A stretch of DNA of 64,000 nt, taken from contig NZ_JAPEOX010000002.1 of the NCBI RefSeq assembly GCF_026340675.1, positions 434,001-498,000 of the forward strand. Direction: 5' to 3'. This DNA is from Streptomyces sp. NBC_01264 (lineage in GTDB: Bacteria > Actinomycetota > Actinomycetes > Streptomycetales > Streptomycetaceae). The notes under the pieces were generated by a model, which did no database searches, was not told the DNA's origin, and worked only from the letters and a program-made list of their open reading frames with translations. A program made the position numbers and the translations under genes. Positions 14,516 through 23,023 of this stretch are shown piece after piece; positions within the stretch are counted from its first letter, which is position 1, and each line of letters begins with the position of its first letter.

Positions 14516-16954
14516 GTGACCGAGCAGAATTCCGAACTCATCGCCGGCCGTTACCAGCTCGTCGAACTCATCGGCCAGGGGGGCATGGGCCGGGTTTGGC
14601 GCGGCGTCGACCAGCAGCTCTTCGGACGCGAGGTCGCCGTCAAGGAGATCCTCTTCCCGGCGGGGCTGGACGACGGCGACCGCGCGACGCTGCTCATGCG
14701 TTTCACCGGCGAGGCCCGCGCGGCGGTCACTCTCAGCCATCCCGGGATCATCACCATCCACGACGTCGTGGAGCACAACGGCGCCCCCGTCATCGTCATG
14801 GAGTTCATCCGGGGGCAGTCCCTCGCCGCGGCCATCCGCTCGCAGGGGCGGCTGCCCGTGCAGCGCGTGGTGGAGATAGGGGCCGCCCTGCTCGGTGCGC
14901 TCACCGAAGCCCACGGCGCACGGATCATCCACCGCGACATCAAGCCGGACAATGTGCTCCTGTCCAAGGACCGCGTCGTCCTCACCGACTTCGGCATCGC
15001 CCATCTGGCGGACGCCACGACGAAGCTGAGCCGGAGCGGGACCGTCATCGGCACCCCGCACTACATGCCCCCGGAGCAGCTCGAGGGCAAGCGTCCGACC
15101 CCGGCCAACGACTTGTGGGCGCTCGGCGCCACCCTCTACCACGCCGTCGAGGGCCGCCCGCCGTTCGAGGCCGACGGGCTCCACGCCCTTGCCGTCGCCG
15201 TCTTCACCCGACCCCACCGGCCGCCGGTCCACGCCGGCCCGCTGGCGCCCGTACTGGACGCGCTCCTGACCAAGGATCCGGCGCGACGCGTCGGCGCCGC
15301 CGAGGCCGCCGAGCTCCTGGCGTCGGCGCTGCGCTCCTCGCGGTCCCGGCCGGACACGAGCGCGGAGTCCTCCCCCCACGAATCCGACCCGCCCAAGTCC
15401 GACCCCGGCGAGTCCGACCCCCGCCAGTCCGACCCCCGCGAGTCCGTGCCGGTCCCCTTCCCGGACGCGGCGACGGAGCACGCTCCCACCCCGACCGAGC
15501 GGGAGGCGGAGCTGCCGTCCCCCTCGCCCCTGCCGACGCCCACGGCCGAGGAGCCGGCGTCTGCGCCCGGTACGCTCCGCCGGCCCGTACCGGAGCGGCC
15601 GACCACCCCGCCCGTGGCCGTGCCCTCCGGCGAGGATCTGATCTCGCTCGGCCGGCCGGACCGGCAGGGGCGGGCCGAGGGCGCGTCCACCCGACGGCGC
15701 ACCCTCACGCGGCGCTCCGCCGTGTGGGGAGTCGCCATGGTCACGCTCGCGGCCGGCTCCGTTCTGACCTGGAAGTTGACCCGTGACACCCCACCCGACG
15801 GCGGGACGCCTGGCGGCGGTTCCGGGGCGGCCTCCTCCGTCACGGTGGTCATCGGGTTGGACGCACCGCTCAGCGGCGGCCTGTCGGCGATGGGGGTCGG
15901 CATGAAGAACTCCGCCGACCTGGCGGTCAGGACCTCCAACCGCACCGGGCACGTACCCGGTGTGAACTTCGAGATCAAGGCTCTGGACGACGAGGCCGCT
16001 CCCGCCAAGGGCGGGCCGAACGCCACTCGGTTCATCGAGGACGAGAAGGTGCTCGGCATGGTCGGGCCCCTCACCTCCGGGGTCGCCAAGGCCATGGCGC
16101 AGCCGCTCGGACAGGCGAACCTCGTCAACGTGTCACCGGCCAACACCGACCCCGTGCTGACGCTGGGCCCCGACTGGGCCAAGGGCTCCAAGTCGCGCCC
16201 GTACACGACCTATTTCCGAACCGTCGCCACGGACGTCGACCAGGGGCCGTTCGCCGCCCGGTACCTCCACGGCGAGGCCGGGAAGAGGAAGCTCTACGTC
16301 ATTCACGACGCGGGCACCTACGGCACTGGGCTCGCTTCCGGGTTCGGGGCCGCGTTCACGAAGCTCGGCGGGACCGTCGTGGGTACGGACCAGATCGATC
16401 CCGCGCAGGACGACTTCTCCTACTTGGCCCCGCAGATCCGGGCCTCCGGCGCCGATGCCGTGTACTTCGGCGGCTACTACGACGCCGCCGGGCCGCTCTC
16501 CGAGCAGCTCAAGCAGGCGGGTGTGACCATCCCCCTGATGGGCGGCGACGGCATCTTCGACCAGCAGTTCCTGACCACGAACAAGAAGGCCGAGGGCGAC
16601 CTCGCCACGGGCATCGGCGTTCCCGCCGAGGGCCTGGAAAAGGGACAGGACTTCCTCACGCGGTACCGGGAGGCGGGATACCCGGAGGCGGCCGGCACCT
16701 ACGGCCCCTACGCGTACGACGCCACCTGGGCCGTCATCGAGGCGGTGAAGGCCGTGGTGGAGGCCAACGGCGGAGCCCTCCCGGCGGACGCGCGGGCGAA
16801 GATGCCGCAGGCCGTGTCGGGGCTGGCTTTCGACGGCGTCACCGGTCGGGTGGCCTTCGACGAGTACGGCGACACGGTCAACCGCCAGCTGACGGTCTAC
16901 GCGGTGAAGGGCGGCAGCTGGACGACCCTGAGGAGCGGCCCCGCCGCCCCCTGA
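14516..16954 (+). CDS. Membrane Ser/Thr protein kinase fused to a LivK-type ligand-binding sensor
   Basis: An 812-residue receptor kinase. The Hanks-type kinase (about 10-275) is complete: glycine loop IGQGGMGRV, VAVKE lysine (~43), HRDIKPDN catalytic loop (~141), DFG (~158) and the GTPHYMPPEQ activation segment. A Pro/Ser/Glu linker follows, with tandem SDP-x-x repeats (about 280-305), then one TM helix (about 402-421). Residues about 440-812 are an extracellular branched-chain amino-acid binding-protein domain (VVIGLDAPLSGGLSAMGVGM, the NVSPANTDP loop). Ligand binding outside presumably controls kinase activity inside. The GTG at 14516 follows TAGAGT at six bases and is probably leaderless. 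It is not in an operon with the liv-type importer. Confidence 0.93.
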   Translation: MTEQNSELIAGRYQLVELIGQGGMGRVWRGVDQQLFGREVAVKEILFPAGLDDGDRATLLMRFTGEARAAVTLSHPGIITIHDVVEHNGAPVIVMEFIRGQSLAAAIRSQGRLPVQRVVEIGAALLGALTEAHGARIIHRDIKPDNVLLSKDRVVLTDFGIAHLADATTKLSRSGTVIGTPHYMPPEQLEGKRPTPANDLWALGATLYHAVEGRPPFEADGLHALAVAVFTRPHRPPVHAGPLAPVLDALLTKDPARRVGAAEAAELLASALRSSRSRPDTSAESSPHESDPPKSDPGESDPRQSDPRESVPVPFPDAATEHAPTPTEREAELPSPSPLPTPTAEEPASAPGTLRRPVPERPTTPPVAVPSGEDLISLGRPDRQGRAEGASTRRRTLTRRSAVWGVAMVTLAAGSVLTWKLTRDTPPDGGTPGGGSGAASSVTVVIGLDAPLSGGLSAMGVGMKNSADLAVRTSNRTGHVPGVNFEIKALDDEAAPAKGGPNATRFIEDEKVLGMVGPLTSGVAKAMAQPLGQANLVNVSPANTDPVLTLGPDWAKGSKSRPYTTYFRTVATDVDQGPFAARYLHGEAGKRKLYVIHDAGTYGTGLASGFGAAFTKLGGTVVGTDQIDPAQDDFSYLAPQIRASGADAVYFGGYYDAAGPLSEQLKQAGVTIPLMGGDGIFDQQFLTTNKKAEGDLATGIGVPAEGLEKGQDFLTRYREAGYPEAAGTYGPYAYDATWAVIEAVKAVVEANGGALPADARAKMPQAVSGLAFDGVTGRVAFDEYGDTVNRQLTVYAVKGGSWTTLRSGPAAP

Positions 16955-17076
16955 TCCGTACCGTCCACCACGTCCGGAATCGGGCCGGCCGCCACCATCG
17001 GGTGTCTGACCTGCTCAGGAGGGTGCGATGCTTCATGCACGCCGGCAGTGAGCCGGCCCGATGAAGGGTGGCCCGC

Positions 17077-17238
17077 ATGGCAGCAGGATTCTCGGAGTGG
17101 AAGGTCAACCGGCAGTACGCGGAGAACGACCGTGTCGTCCATTTCGGCAGGCAGTACCGGTGCCTGGTGACGCACAAGTCCAATTCCGCGAGCAACCCGG
17201 CGACGACCGTCAAGATGTGGCAGCCCTACGCAGGTTGA
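17077..17238 (+). CDS. 53-residue CBM5/12-like (chitin-binding type) protein
   Basis: ATG 17077 opens a 53-residue frame that is almost exactly one carbohydrate-binding module of the CBM5/12 type: W-x3-RQYAENDRVVHFGRQYRCLV, a His/Lys turn, then NPATTVKMWQPYAG. The conserved aromatic positions (W8, Y14, Y27, W49, Y52) are present, as in the small C-terminal modules of chitinases. There is no signal peptide and no catalytic domain, so it is either a free-standing module, a fragment shed from a chitinase gene, or a phage-tail-like binding module. GAAGGGTGG sits about 8 bases before the ATG, which supports translation. Confidence 0.65.
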   Translation: MAAGFSEWKVNRQYAENDRVVHFGRQYRCLVTHKSNSASNPATTVKMWQPYAG

Positions 17239-17303
17239 GCGGCCCGCCCTTTCGGATCGCCACCGGAAGGGGCCACCTTGCGGTGAACTGCGCGACCAGC
17301 AAT

Positions 17304-17317
17304 TGGAAGCGCTCTCA
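17304..17317. promoter_or_regulatory. CebR-like operator upstream of the LacI-type gene
   Basis: TGGAAGCGCTCTCA, one mismatch per arm from the symmetrical TGGGAGCGCTCCCA box known for Streptomyces CebR. It lies 101 bases before the regulator's start, so autoregulation is likely. It shares the core GAGCGCTC/AAGCGCTC with the two sites at 21370 and 21523. Confidence 0.75.
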
Positions 17318-17418
17318 TCCGTCCGCCCGTCCCGGCGCTAGGCTGTAGCCCATCCGGCGACGGCGCAGGTCCGCACCACCTTGCGTGTCGCCGCCCCCGT
17401 CGACGAGGAGCGACCGCC

Positions 17419-18456
17419 TTGCCCGAGCAGTCCCCCGGGTCCCGCCCCACCCTGGAAGCCGTCGCGGCGCGTGCGGGAGTCTCCCGGGCCACCGCCTCGC
17501 GGGTCGTCAACGGGGGCGACGGGGTCCGCAAGCCGCTGGTCGACAAGGTGCTCCGGGCGGTCGACGAGCTCGGCTACGTCCCCAACCACGCGGCCCGGAC
17601 GCTGGTGACACGCCGGACGGGCGCGGTGGCCGTCGTCATCGCGGAGCCGGAGGTGCGGATCTTCTCGGACCCCTTCTTCTCCCAGCAGATCCGGGGCATC
17701 AGCAAGGAGCTGACCGCCCACGACACCCAGCTCGTGCTGCTGCTGGTGGAGGGGCCGGGCGACTTCGACCGGATCACCCGGTACCTGTCCGGCGGGCACG
17801 TCGACGGCGCGCTCGCCTTCTCGCTGCACACGGACGACCCGCTGCCCGCGATCACCCGGCGGGCGGGGATCCCGACCGTGTTCGGGGGCCGGCCCGGCTG
17901 GACCGCCGGACCCGGCGAACGGGCCGTTCCGTACGTCGACGCCGACAACCGGGGTGGGGCCCGGGCCGCCGTGCAGTACCTGAGGGACCTCGGGCGCAAG
18001 CGCATCGCGCACATCGCCGGACCGGCCGACCAGACCTCGGCGACGGACCGCCTCGACGGCTACCGGGACGTACTGCTGGACATGGATCCGACGCTCGTCA
18101 CCGAGGGCGCCTTCACCGTGGAGAGCGGGGCGCGGGCGATGGCGGAGCTGCTGGAGCGGCGGCCCGACCTGGACGCGGTGTTCGTCGCGAACGACCTGAT
18201 GGCCTCGGGGGCGCTACGGGTCCTGCGCGAGCGCGGGATCGCGGTGCCCGGGCAGGTGGCGGTCGTCGGCTTCGACGACATGGATCCGGTGGCCAAGGAG
18301 ACCGACCCGCCGCTGACCACCGTCAGGCAGGACATCGAGGGCCAGGGGCGGCTGATGGCACGGCTGCTGCTGCGCAGCCTCGACCGCACGGCGAACGGCG
18401 CGGGACCCGACTCGGTGATCACTCCGACCATGCTGGTGCGGCGGGCCTCCGCCTGA
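17419..18456 (+). CDS. LacI-family repressor, CebR-like
   Basis: A 345-residue repressor. The N-terminal helix-turn-helix and hinge are PTLEAVAARAGVSRATASRVVNGGDGVRKPLVDKVLRAVDELGYVPNHAARTLVTRRT (about 10-67), followed by a periplasmic-binding-protein-like effector domain ending in the HDxR-like DDMDPVAKETDPPLTTVRQD. CebR of Streptomyces represses cellulo-oligosaccharide genes and is released by cellobiose; here the linked secreted enzyme is GH81, so the inducer may be a laminari- or cello-oligosaccharide. The TTG at 17419 has GAGGAG 8 bases upstream. It is convergent with the GH81 gene; matching operators stand before this gene and in the GH81/solute-binding divergent region. Confidence 0.9.
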   Translation: MPEQSPGSRPTLEAVAARAGVSRATASRVVNGGDGVRKPLVDKVLRAVDELGYVPNHAARTLVTRRTGAVAVVIAEPEVRIFSDPFFSQQIRGISKELTAHDTQLVLLLVEGPGDFDRITRYLSGGHVDGALAFSLHTDDPLPAITRRAGIPTVFGGRPGWTAGPGERAVPYVDADNRGGARAAVQYLRDLGRKRIAHIAGPADQTSATDRLDGYRDVLLDMDPTLVTEGAFTVESGARAMAELLERRPDLDAVFVANDLMASGALRVLRERGIAVPGQVAVVGFDDMDPVAKETDPPLTTVRQDIEGQGRLMARLLLRSLDRTANGAGPDSVITPTMLVRRASA

Positions 18457-18473
18457 GCCCCGGCGTACGCGTA

Positions 18474-18510
18474 CGGCGGGTCCGCGCCCCGAGGAGCCGC
18501 GCACCCGCCG
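18474..18510. terminator. Terminator between the LacI-type gene and the GH81 gene
   Basis: CGGCGGGT-cc-GCGC (18474-18487) pairs with GCGC-ACCCGCCG (18499-18510), giving 12 bp with a two-base bulge and an 11-base loop. It lies between two converging genes. Confidence 0.6.
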
Positions 18511-18550
18511 CACCGGTCGTGCCGTACGTCCGGTTCCCGCACGCGGTGGA

Positions 18551-21331
18551 CTACGCGTACGGGATCCTCAGCACCGCAGCGTCCGTACCCGTCTGCACCT
18601 GCGACGTGCCGTTGCCCAGCGCGTTCCAGATCTCCAGGCGGACCGTGCCGTTCCTGAGTTCGCCCAGGCTGCCGGTGACGGCCTGCGCGCCGGCCGCCTG
18701 CGTGTACTCCTCCCAGCCCGCGACCGGGTCGGTCGCGAAGTAGCGGAAGGTTTCGGTGCGGTCGAAGGTGCCGTCGCCGGTCAGGTCGTAGCTGACCCGG
18801 ACCTGCGGGGCGAGCCCGACCTGGGTGCCGGCGTCCACCCGGAGGCGGAACGCGGTGGCGGCCCCGGCGGAGAGCTGGGCGCTGACCCGCTTCACCTCGT
18901 AGACGGTCGGCCGGTACGGGGTGCCGTCCCGGTTCACGCCGTCGGCGGAGGCCAGGGTGTCCGCGCCGGGCGGGTCGGTGGTGGCGGTGGTGAGGACTCC
19001 GCCGGTCTTGAGGCGGAAGGTGTTGCCGGTGGACGGGCCCGGCTCCTCCGGATCCGGGTCCGGATTTCCGGCGCCGGTGCCCGTGGCCGTCGAACGGGCG
19101 GGCACGAACAGGGTTTTGCCGTCCGAGAAGGTCACCGTGCGTGCGGTGGAGCCGTGGTTGTGCGCGGCGTAGGTGCGGGTGCCGTTCTTGCTGAAGACGG
19201 CGGAGGTGGGCAGGTCCGCGCTGACCGTCATGTCCGGTGCGCCGAGTGTGCCGAGTGTGTTGATCCAGTGGTAGGTGTGCGCCTTGGACTCGCCCTGCTC
19301 GGGGGTGTAATTGCCGTTCGCGCCGTCCCATTTGGCCTTCGCCGCAGCCGGATCGGTCAGCGCCTCGAACTCCCAGAGCAGGTCGCGCCACTCCTGGGCC
19401 GGGCCGCCGTTCTCGCGCTCCATCTCGGCGATGTTCCTCGTGATGGCGGCCTTCTCTCGGGCCAGGTGGAGGGAACCTCCGGTCACCGGGAGGACGTTGA
19501 TCCCGTGGATCTCCTCCGGGTTGGCGGTCCACCAGGTGGAGTACGCGGCGCCGCTGCCCCAGACCATGCCGACCGTGCCGTACTTGTACGAGGCGGGGAA
19601 GACCTGCTCGTTCGCGTCGAACCAGTACTGGGTGATCGCCTCGGACTCCGTGGTCAGCAGGTAGCTGCCGAGGTCGCGGAGCGAGGTGTCACCGGTCGCC
19701 GCGCCCCAGAGCACGAGACCGGCGCTGAGGTTGACGGACTCCGACGAGGACTCCTGGTTGTTGCCCGCCGCGAAGCCCTGGTGGCCGGAGGCCCAGCTGT
19801 GGCCCGCGTACACGTCGAAGCCGCGCAGGAAGGGGTACGCCGAGTCGGTGCGGCTCGGGTTGGCGGTGTCGCGGATCAGGTGCTTGGTCATCGTGCCCCA
19901 GGCCGAGTCCGCCGCCCAGGCCGGGTCGTACTGGGCGATGACCGCCGCGGCGTAGACGTAGTAGCTGTAGTGGAAGTGGTGGTCGTTGAGTTCGGTGTCG
20001 CTGCCGTACGAGGCCGGGTAGCCGGTGAGGGTCTTCCAGTCCTTGTCGTAGCTGAACCCGCTCGCCCCGCCCGCCGTGAACCACTCCTGGAGCCGGCCCT
20101 TCATCAGGCCGAGGAGCTTGTCGCGGACTGCGGTCTGGCCGATCTGGTCGGCCACGGGCACCAGTTGGGCGAGCCGGCCGAGCGCCTTCCCGGTCCAGTA
20201 GGTGTCGGAGGCCCCGGAGAAGGGGTCCGCCGCATTGGCGACCTCGTTGAGGTAGCCGGTCAACCGGGTCCGGTCGACGCCGCTCGAGGCGGGAAGGGCG
20301 GGCAGCACGCCGTTGCTCTTCTGGCTGGTGGTGAAGGAGGCGGACTCGCGCACCTTCATGGTGCCGCGCGGTGAGACGTAGGTGTACGGGGTGAGCGCGT
20401 CGGTGGTGTGCAGCCACTGGTGGCGGTAGAGGGCCTGGAGCGTTCCGCGCTCGGTGCCCTCCTTGGCCTCCGTGGTCAGGGTGTAGGTCGCCCGGACGTT
20501 GCCGCCGGCGCTCTGCCAGGCCACCTGGGAGCCGGTGACGAAGCTGAACGCGTACCTGCGGTAGGTCGCGAGCGCGTCCGTGGAGGGCAGGACGGCGAGG
20601 GAGAAGTAGTCCTTGCCCGCGAGTCCGGCGGTGATCGTGGTGCCCGACACGTTCCAGTCGGCGCCGGTCGGGGCGAAGAGGGCGTAGTGGTGACCGGCGA
20701 CCGTGATGCCGAGGACGTTGCCGTCGTCCGCGAAGACGGTGGGCGTGGAGGCGGTCGTGATGCGGGCGTCGCCGCCGGAGCCCTTGGCGTACACGAACGG
20801 CATGCCGTGGCCGATGGTGGCCCGGAAGGTGCGGGAGCCGTCCGCCCAGTAGGGGGTGACCGTCCAGTCCGACCAGGCATCGGCCTTGGTGTCCGGAGAG
20901 TTCAGGCCGGTGAGGCCGACGGTCAGGTCGGCCTTGTGGGCGTACTCGTACTGCCGGCCGTCGCCGACGATCGCGGGCGTGGTCGGGTAGCCGACCTCCA
21001 GCCCGGAGGCCTTGGCCTGGTAGGTGAGGGGGTGGCCGTACATGGGGGTGGAGTACGGGTTGTCGCCGTAGCGCTGGTAGGCGAGCGAGGTCCACCAGTC
21101 GTTGGTCGGGACCGGCTTGTCCCGGGCGGCGGCGGTGAGCCTGGGGGTGACGGGGGCGCCCGTGTTCGTCGTGGGTCCTGACGTCCCGGCGGGTCGCGCA
21201 TCGGTGTAACTGCCGGACCCCGCGGGGATGGTGGCGGCGGCCGCCGGGGAGGCGGCCGGGCCCAGGCCGACGGCGGCGAGGCCGACGGCCAGGAGCGTCG
21301 CCACGGCGGGTCTGGAGAGGGAGGCTCGCAC
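18551..21331 (-). CDS. Secreted GH81 endo-beta-1,3-glucanase
   Basis: A 926-residue secreted enzyme. The signal peptide ends near residue 33 (SPAAAA). The GH81 fold spans about 60-740: VPTNDWWTSLAYQRYGDNPYSTPMYGHPL at the start, DTELNDHHFHYSYYVYAAAVI in the middle and GNNQESSSESVN near residue 527, which holds the family's catalytic glutamate region. A Pro/Glu linker (about 770) joins a C-terminal about 130-residue beta-sandwich (FRLKTGGVLTTATTDPPG ... FRYFATDPVAGWEEY), probably a glucan-binding domain. It would hydrolyse laminarin, callose or fungal beta-1,3-glucan outside the cell. GTG 21331 has GAGGTG before it. It is divergent from the importer genes, with two CebR-like operators between. 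Confidence 0.9.
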   Translation of the reverse strand: MRASLSRPAVATLLAVGLAAVGLGPAASPAAAATIPAGSGSYTDARPAGTSGPTTNTGAPVTPRLTAAARDKPVPTNDWWTSLAYQRYGDNPYSTPMYGHPLTYQAKASGLEVGYPTTPAIVGDGRQYEYAHKADLTVGLTGLNSPDTKADAWSDWTVTPYWADGSRTFRATIGHGMPFVYAKGSGGDARITTASTPTVFADDGNVLGITVAGHHYALFAPTGADWNVSGTTITAGLAGKDYFSLAVLPSTDALATYRRYAFSFVTGSQVAWQSAGGNVRATYTLTTEAKEGTERGTLQALYRHQWLHTTDALTPYTYVSPRGTMKVRESASFTTSQKSNGVLPALPASSGVDRTRLTGYLNEVANAADPFSGASDTYWTGKALGRLAQLVPVADQIGQTAVRDKLLGLMKGRLQEWFTAGGASGFSYDKDWKTLTGYPASYGSDTELNDHHFHYSYYVYAAAVIAQYDPAWAADSAWGTMTKHLIRDTANPSRTDSAYPFLRGFDVYAGHSWASGHQGFAAGNNQESSSESVNLSAGLVLWGAATGDTSLRDLGSYLLTTESEAITQYWFDANEQVFPASYKYGTVGMVWGSGAAYSTWWTANPEEIHGINVLPVTGGSLHLAREKAAITRNIAEMERENGGPAQEWRDLLWEFEALTDPAAAKAKWDGANGNYTPEQGESKAHTYHWINTLGTLGAPDMTVSADLPTSAVFSKNGTRTYAAHNHGSTARTVTFSDGKTLFVPARSTATGTGAGNPDPDPEEPGPSTGNTFRLKTGGVLTTATTDPPGADTLASADGVNRDGTPYRPTVYEVKRVSAQLSAGAATAFRLRVDAGTQVGLAPQVRVSYDLTGDGTFDRTETFRYFATDPVAGWEEYTQAAGAQAVTGSLGELRNGTVRLEIWNALGNGTSQVQTGTDAAVLRIPYA

Positions 21332-21369
21332 GAAACTGCACCTCGATCGCGTGGGGGGAAGAGCGCGTT

Positions 21370-21383
21370 CGAGAGCGCTCTCA
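21370..21383. promoter_or_regulatory. CebR-like operator before the GH81 gene
   Basis: CGAGAGCGCTCTCA, a palindromic core GAGAGCGCTCTC only 38 bases upstream of the GH81 start, in a position to block its promoter. Same core as the site at 21523-21536. Confidence 0.8.
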
Positions 21384-21522
21384 AGTGCCATGGAACGTAA
21401 ATCTCCTGAAACCTGGGTGTCAAGAGAGCGCGCCCAGAGCACAGTTGGGCGGAATGCCAAGCTGTTATGTGTTCGAGTCTTGACGGGGAAGAGGCGGTGG
21501 GGGACGCTCCAGACGCACGCAC

Positions 21523-21536
21523 TGAGAGCGCTCTCA
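21523..21536. promoter_or_regulatory. CebR-like operator before the solute-binding protein gene
   Basis: TGAGAGCGCTCTCA, a perfect 14-bp palindrome 38 bases upstream of the ATG at 21574. The two sites in this divergent region are placed symmetrically, each 38 bases from its gene. Confidence 0.85.
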
Positions 21537-21573
21537 AGCGCTCGGTCCATCCCGAAGTCAAGGGAGGCTTCCC

Positions 21574-22878
21574 ATGCCCATCGCCCGAGCCGCCAAGAGA
21601 GCCACAGCCCGTCTCGGCGCCGTCGTCCTCGCAGGGGCCCTCCTCGCCGCCTGCGGATCCAGCGACTCGCCGGACTCCTCCGACGGCGCGGGCGGAAAGA
21701 TCACCCTCACGATCGACCTCTTCGGATCATTCGGCTTCAAGGAGGCGGGGCTCTACGAGGAGTACCAGAACCTCCACCCCGACGTGACGATCAAGCAGAG
21801 CGACACCCAGGACGAGGCGGACTACTGGAAGTCGTTCCAGACCCGCCTAGCGGGCGGCGGTGGTCTCGCGGACGTGCAGGGCGTCGAGGTGGGCCGGATC
21901 GCGTCGGTCACCCAGCAGCAGTCCGACAAGTTCCAGGACCTGAAGGCGTTCGGGGCCGACAAGCTCAAGGGCCAGTTCGCCGACGCCAAGTGGTCCGCGG
22001 CGACCACGAAGGACGGCAAGATCCTCGGCCTCGGCACGGACGTGGGCCCGGAGGCCATGTGTTTCCGCACCGACCTCTTCCGGCAGGCCGGTCTCCCCAC
22101 CGACCGCGAGGAGCTCGCGAAGAAGTGGTCCACGTGGGACGGCTACCTGGAGCTGGGCAAGGAGTACAAGAAGAAGGCCCCCGCCCAGAGCGCCTGGCTG
22201 GACAGCGTCGGATCCCTCTACGGGGTCATGATCGGCCAGGAGAAGGAGCGCTACTACAACGCGGCCGGCGAGATGATCTACGAGACCAACCCGGCGGTGA
22301 AGACGGCCTGGGACACCTCCGTGAAGGCGGCGGAGGCCGGTCTGAGCGCCAAGCTCGACCAGTGGTCCCCGCAGTGGAACCAGGCCTTCGCCGCCGGTTC
22401 GTTCGCCACCATCCCGTGCCCGGCCTGGATGCTCGGCTACGTCAAGGGCCAGGCCGGCGACGCGGGCAAGGGCAAGTGGGACGTCGCCAAACTGCCCGGC
22501 GGCGCGGGCAACTGGGGCGGCTCGTACCTCTCCGTCCCGCGTGCGGCCAAGCACAAGGAGGAGGCGTACAAACTGATCGAGTGGCTCACCGCGCCCGAGC
22601 AGCAGGCGAAGGTCTTCCAGAAGCAGGGCAACTTCCCCTCCTCGACGGGCGCGATCGCGAAGATCGCGGACGCCAAGGACCCGTACTTCTCGGACGCCCC
22701 GATCGGCCAGATCTTCGGTGACGCGGCCAAGGAGTCCCCGGTCCAGGTGCTGGGCGTGCACGACCAGAACGTGATGCAGCAGCTGACGAACGCGCTGAGC
22801 GAGGTCGAGCGCAAGGGAGTCTCCTCGGACACGGCGTGGGCGACGGCGAAGAAGGGCGTGGCGAACGTGACCGGCTGA
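21574..22878 (+). CDS. Sugar ABC transporter, solute-binding lipoprotein (CebE-like)
   Basis: A 434-residue extracellular solute-binding protein (SBP_bac_1). Lipoprotein signal with lipobox LLAAC (lipid-Cys27). The mature protein opens KITLTIDLFGSFGFKEAGLYEEYQNLHPDVTIKQ and has the late motif NWGGSYLSVPRAAKHKEEAYKLIEWLTAPEQQAKVF, both typical of CebE-type oligosaccharide binders. It would capture cello- or laminari-oligosaccharides released by the GH81 enzyme. AAGGGAGG precedes the ATG. It heads an operon with two permeases and a GH1 enzyme; a CebR-like operator lies 38 bases upstream. Confidence 0.9.
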   Translation: MPIARAAKRATARLGAVVLAGALLAACGSSDSPDSSDGAGGKITLTIDLFGSFGFKEAGLYEEYQNLHPDVTIKQSDTQDEADYWKSFQTRLAGGGGLADVQGVEVGRIASVTQQQSDKFQDLKAFGADKLKGQFADAKWSAATTKDGKILGLGTDVGPEAMCFRTDLFRQAGLPTDREELAKKWSTWDGYLELGKEYKKKAPAQSAWLDSVGSLYGVMIGQEKERYYNAAGEMIYETNPAVKTAWDTSVKAAEAGLSAKLDQWSPQWNQAFAAGSFATIPCPAWMLGYVKGQAGDAGKGKWDVAKLPGGAGNWGGSYLSVPRAAKHKEEAYKLIEWLTAPEQQAKVFQKQGNFPSSTGAIAKIADAKDPYFSDAPIGQIFGDAAKESPVQVLGVHDQNVMQQLTNALSEVERKGVSSDTAWATAKKGVANVTG

Positions 22879-23023
22879 CACCGGTCACGGGACCGGCCAC
22901 CGTCGCCCCCGACGGTCGGCCACCCGTGCACCCCGGTGGACCCGGCGGCCCCTGCCCTCCCGTCCCCGCACCCGCACCCGCACCCGCATGGCCTCCTGCC
23001 CCGATCCACCGAAGGGCCGCATC

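Noticed and set aside
16897..17213. Minus-strand frames over the small CBM-like gene
   Set aside because: They lack any domain, while the + strand frame gives a clean carbohydrate-binding module with a ribosome site.
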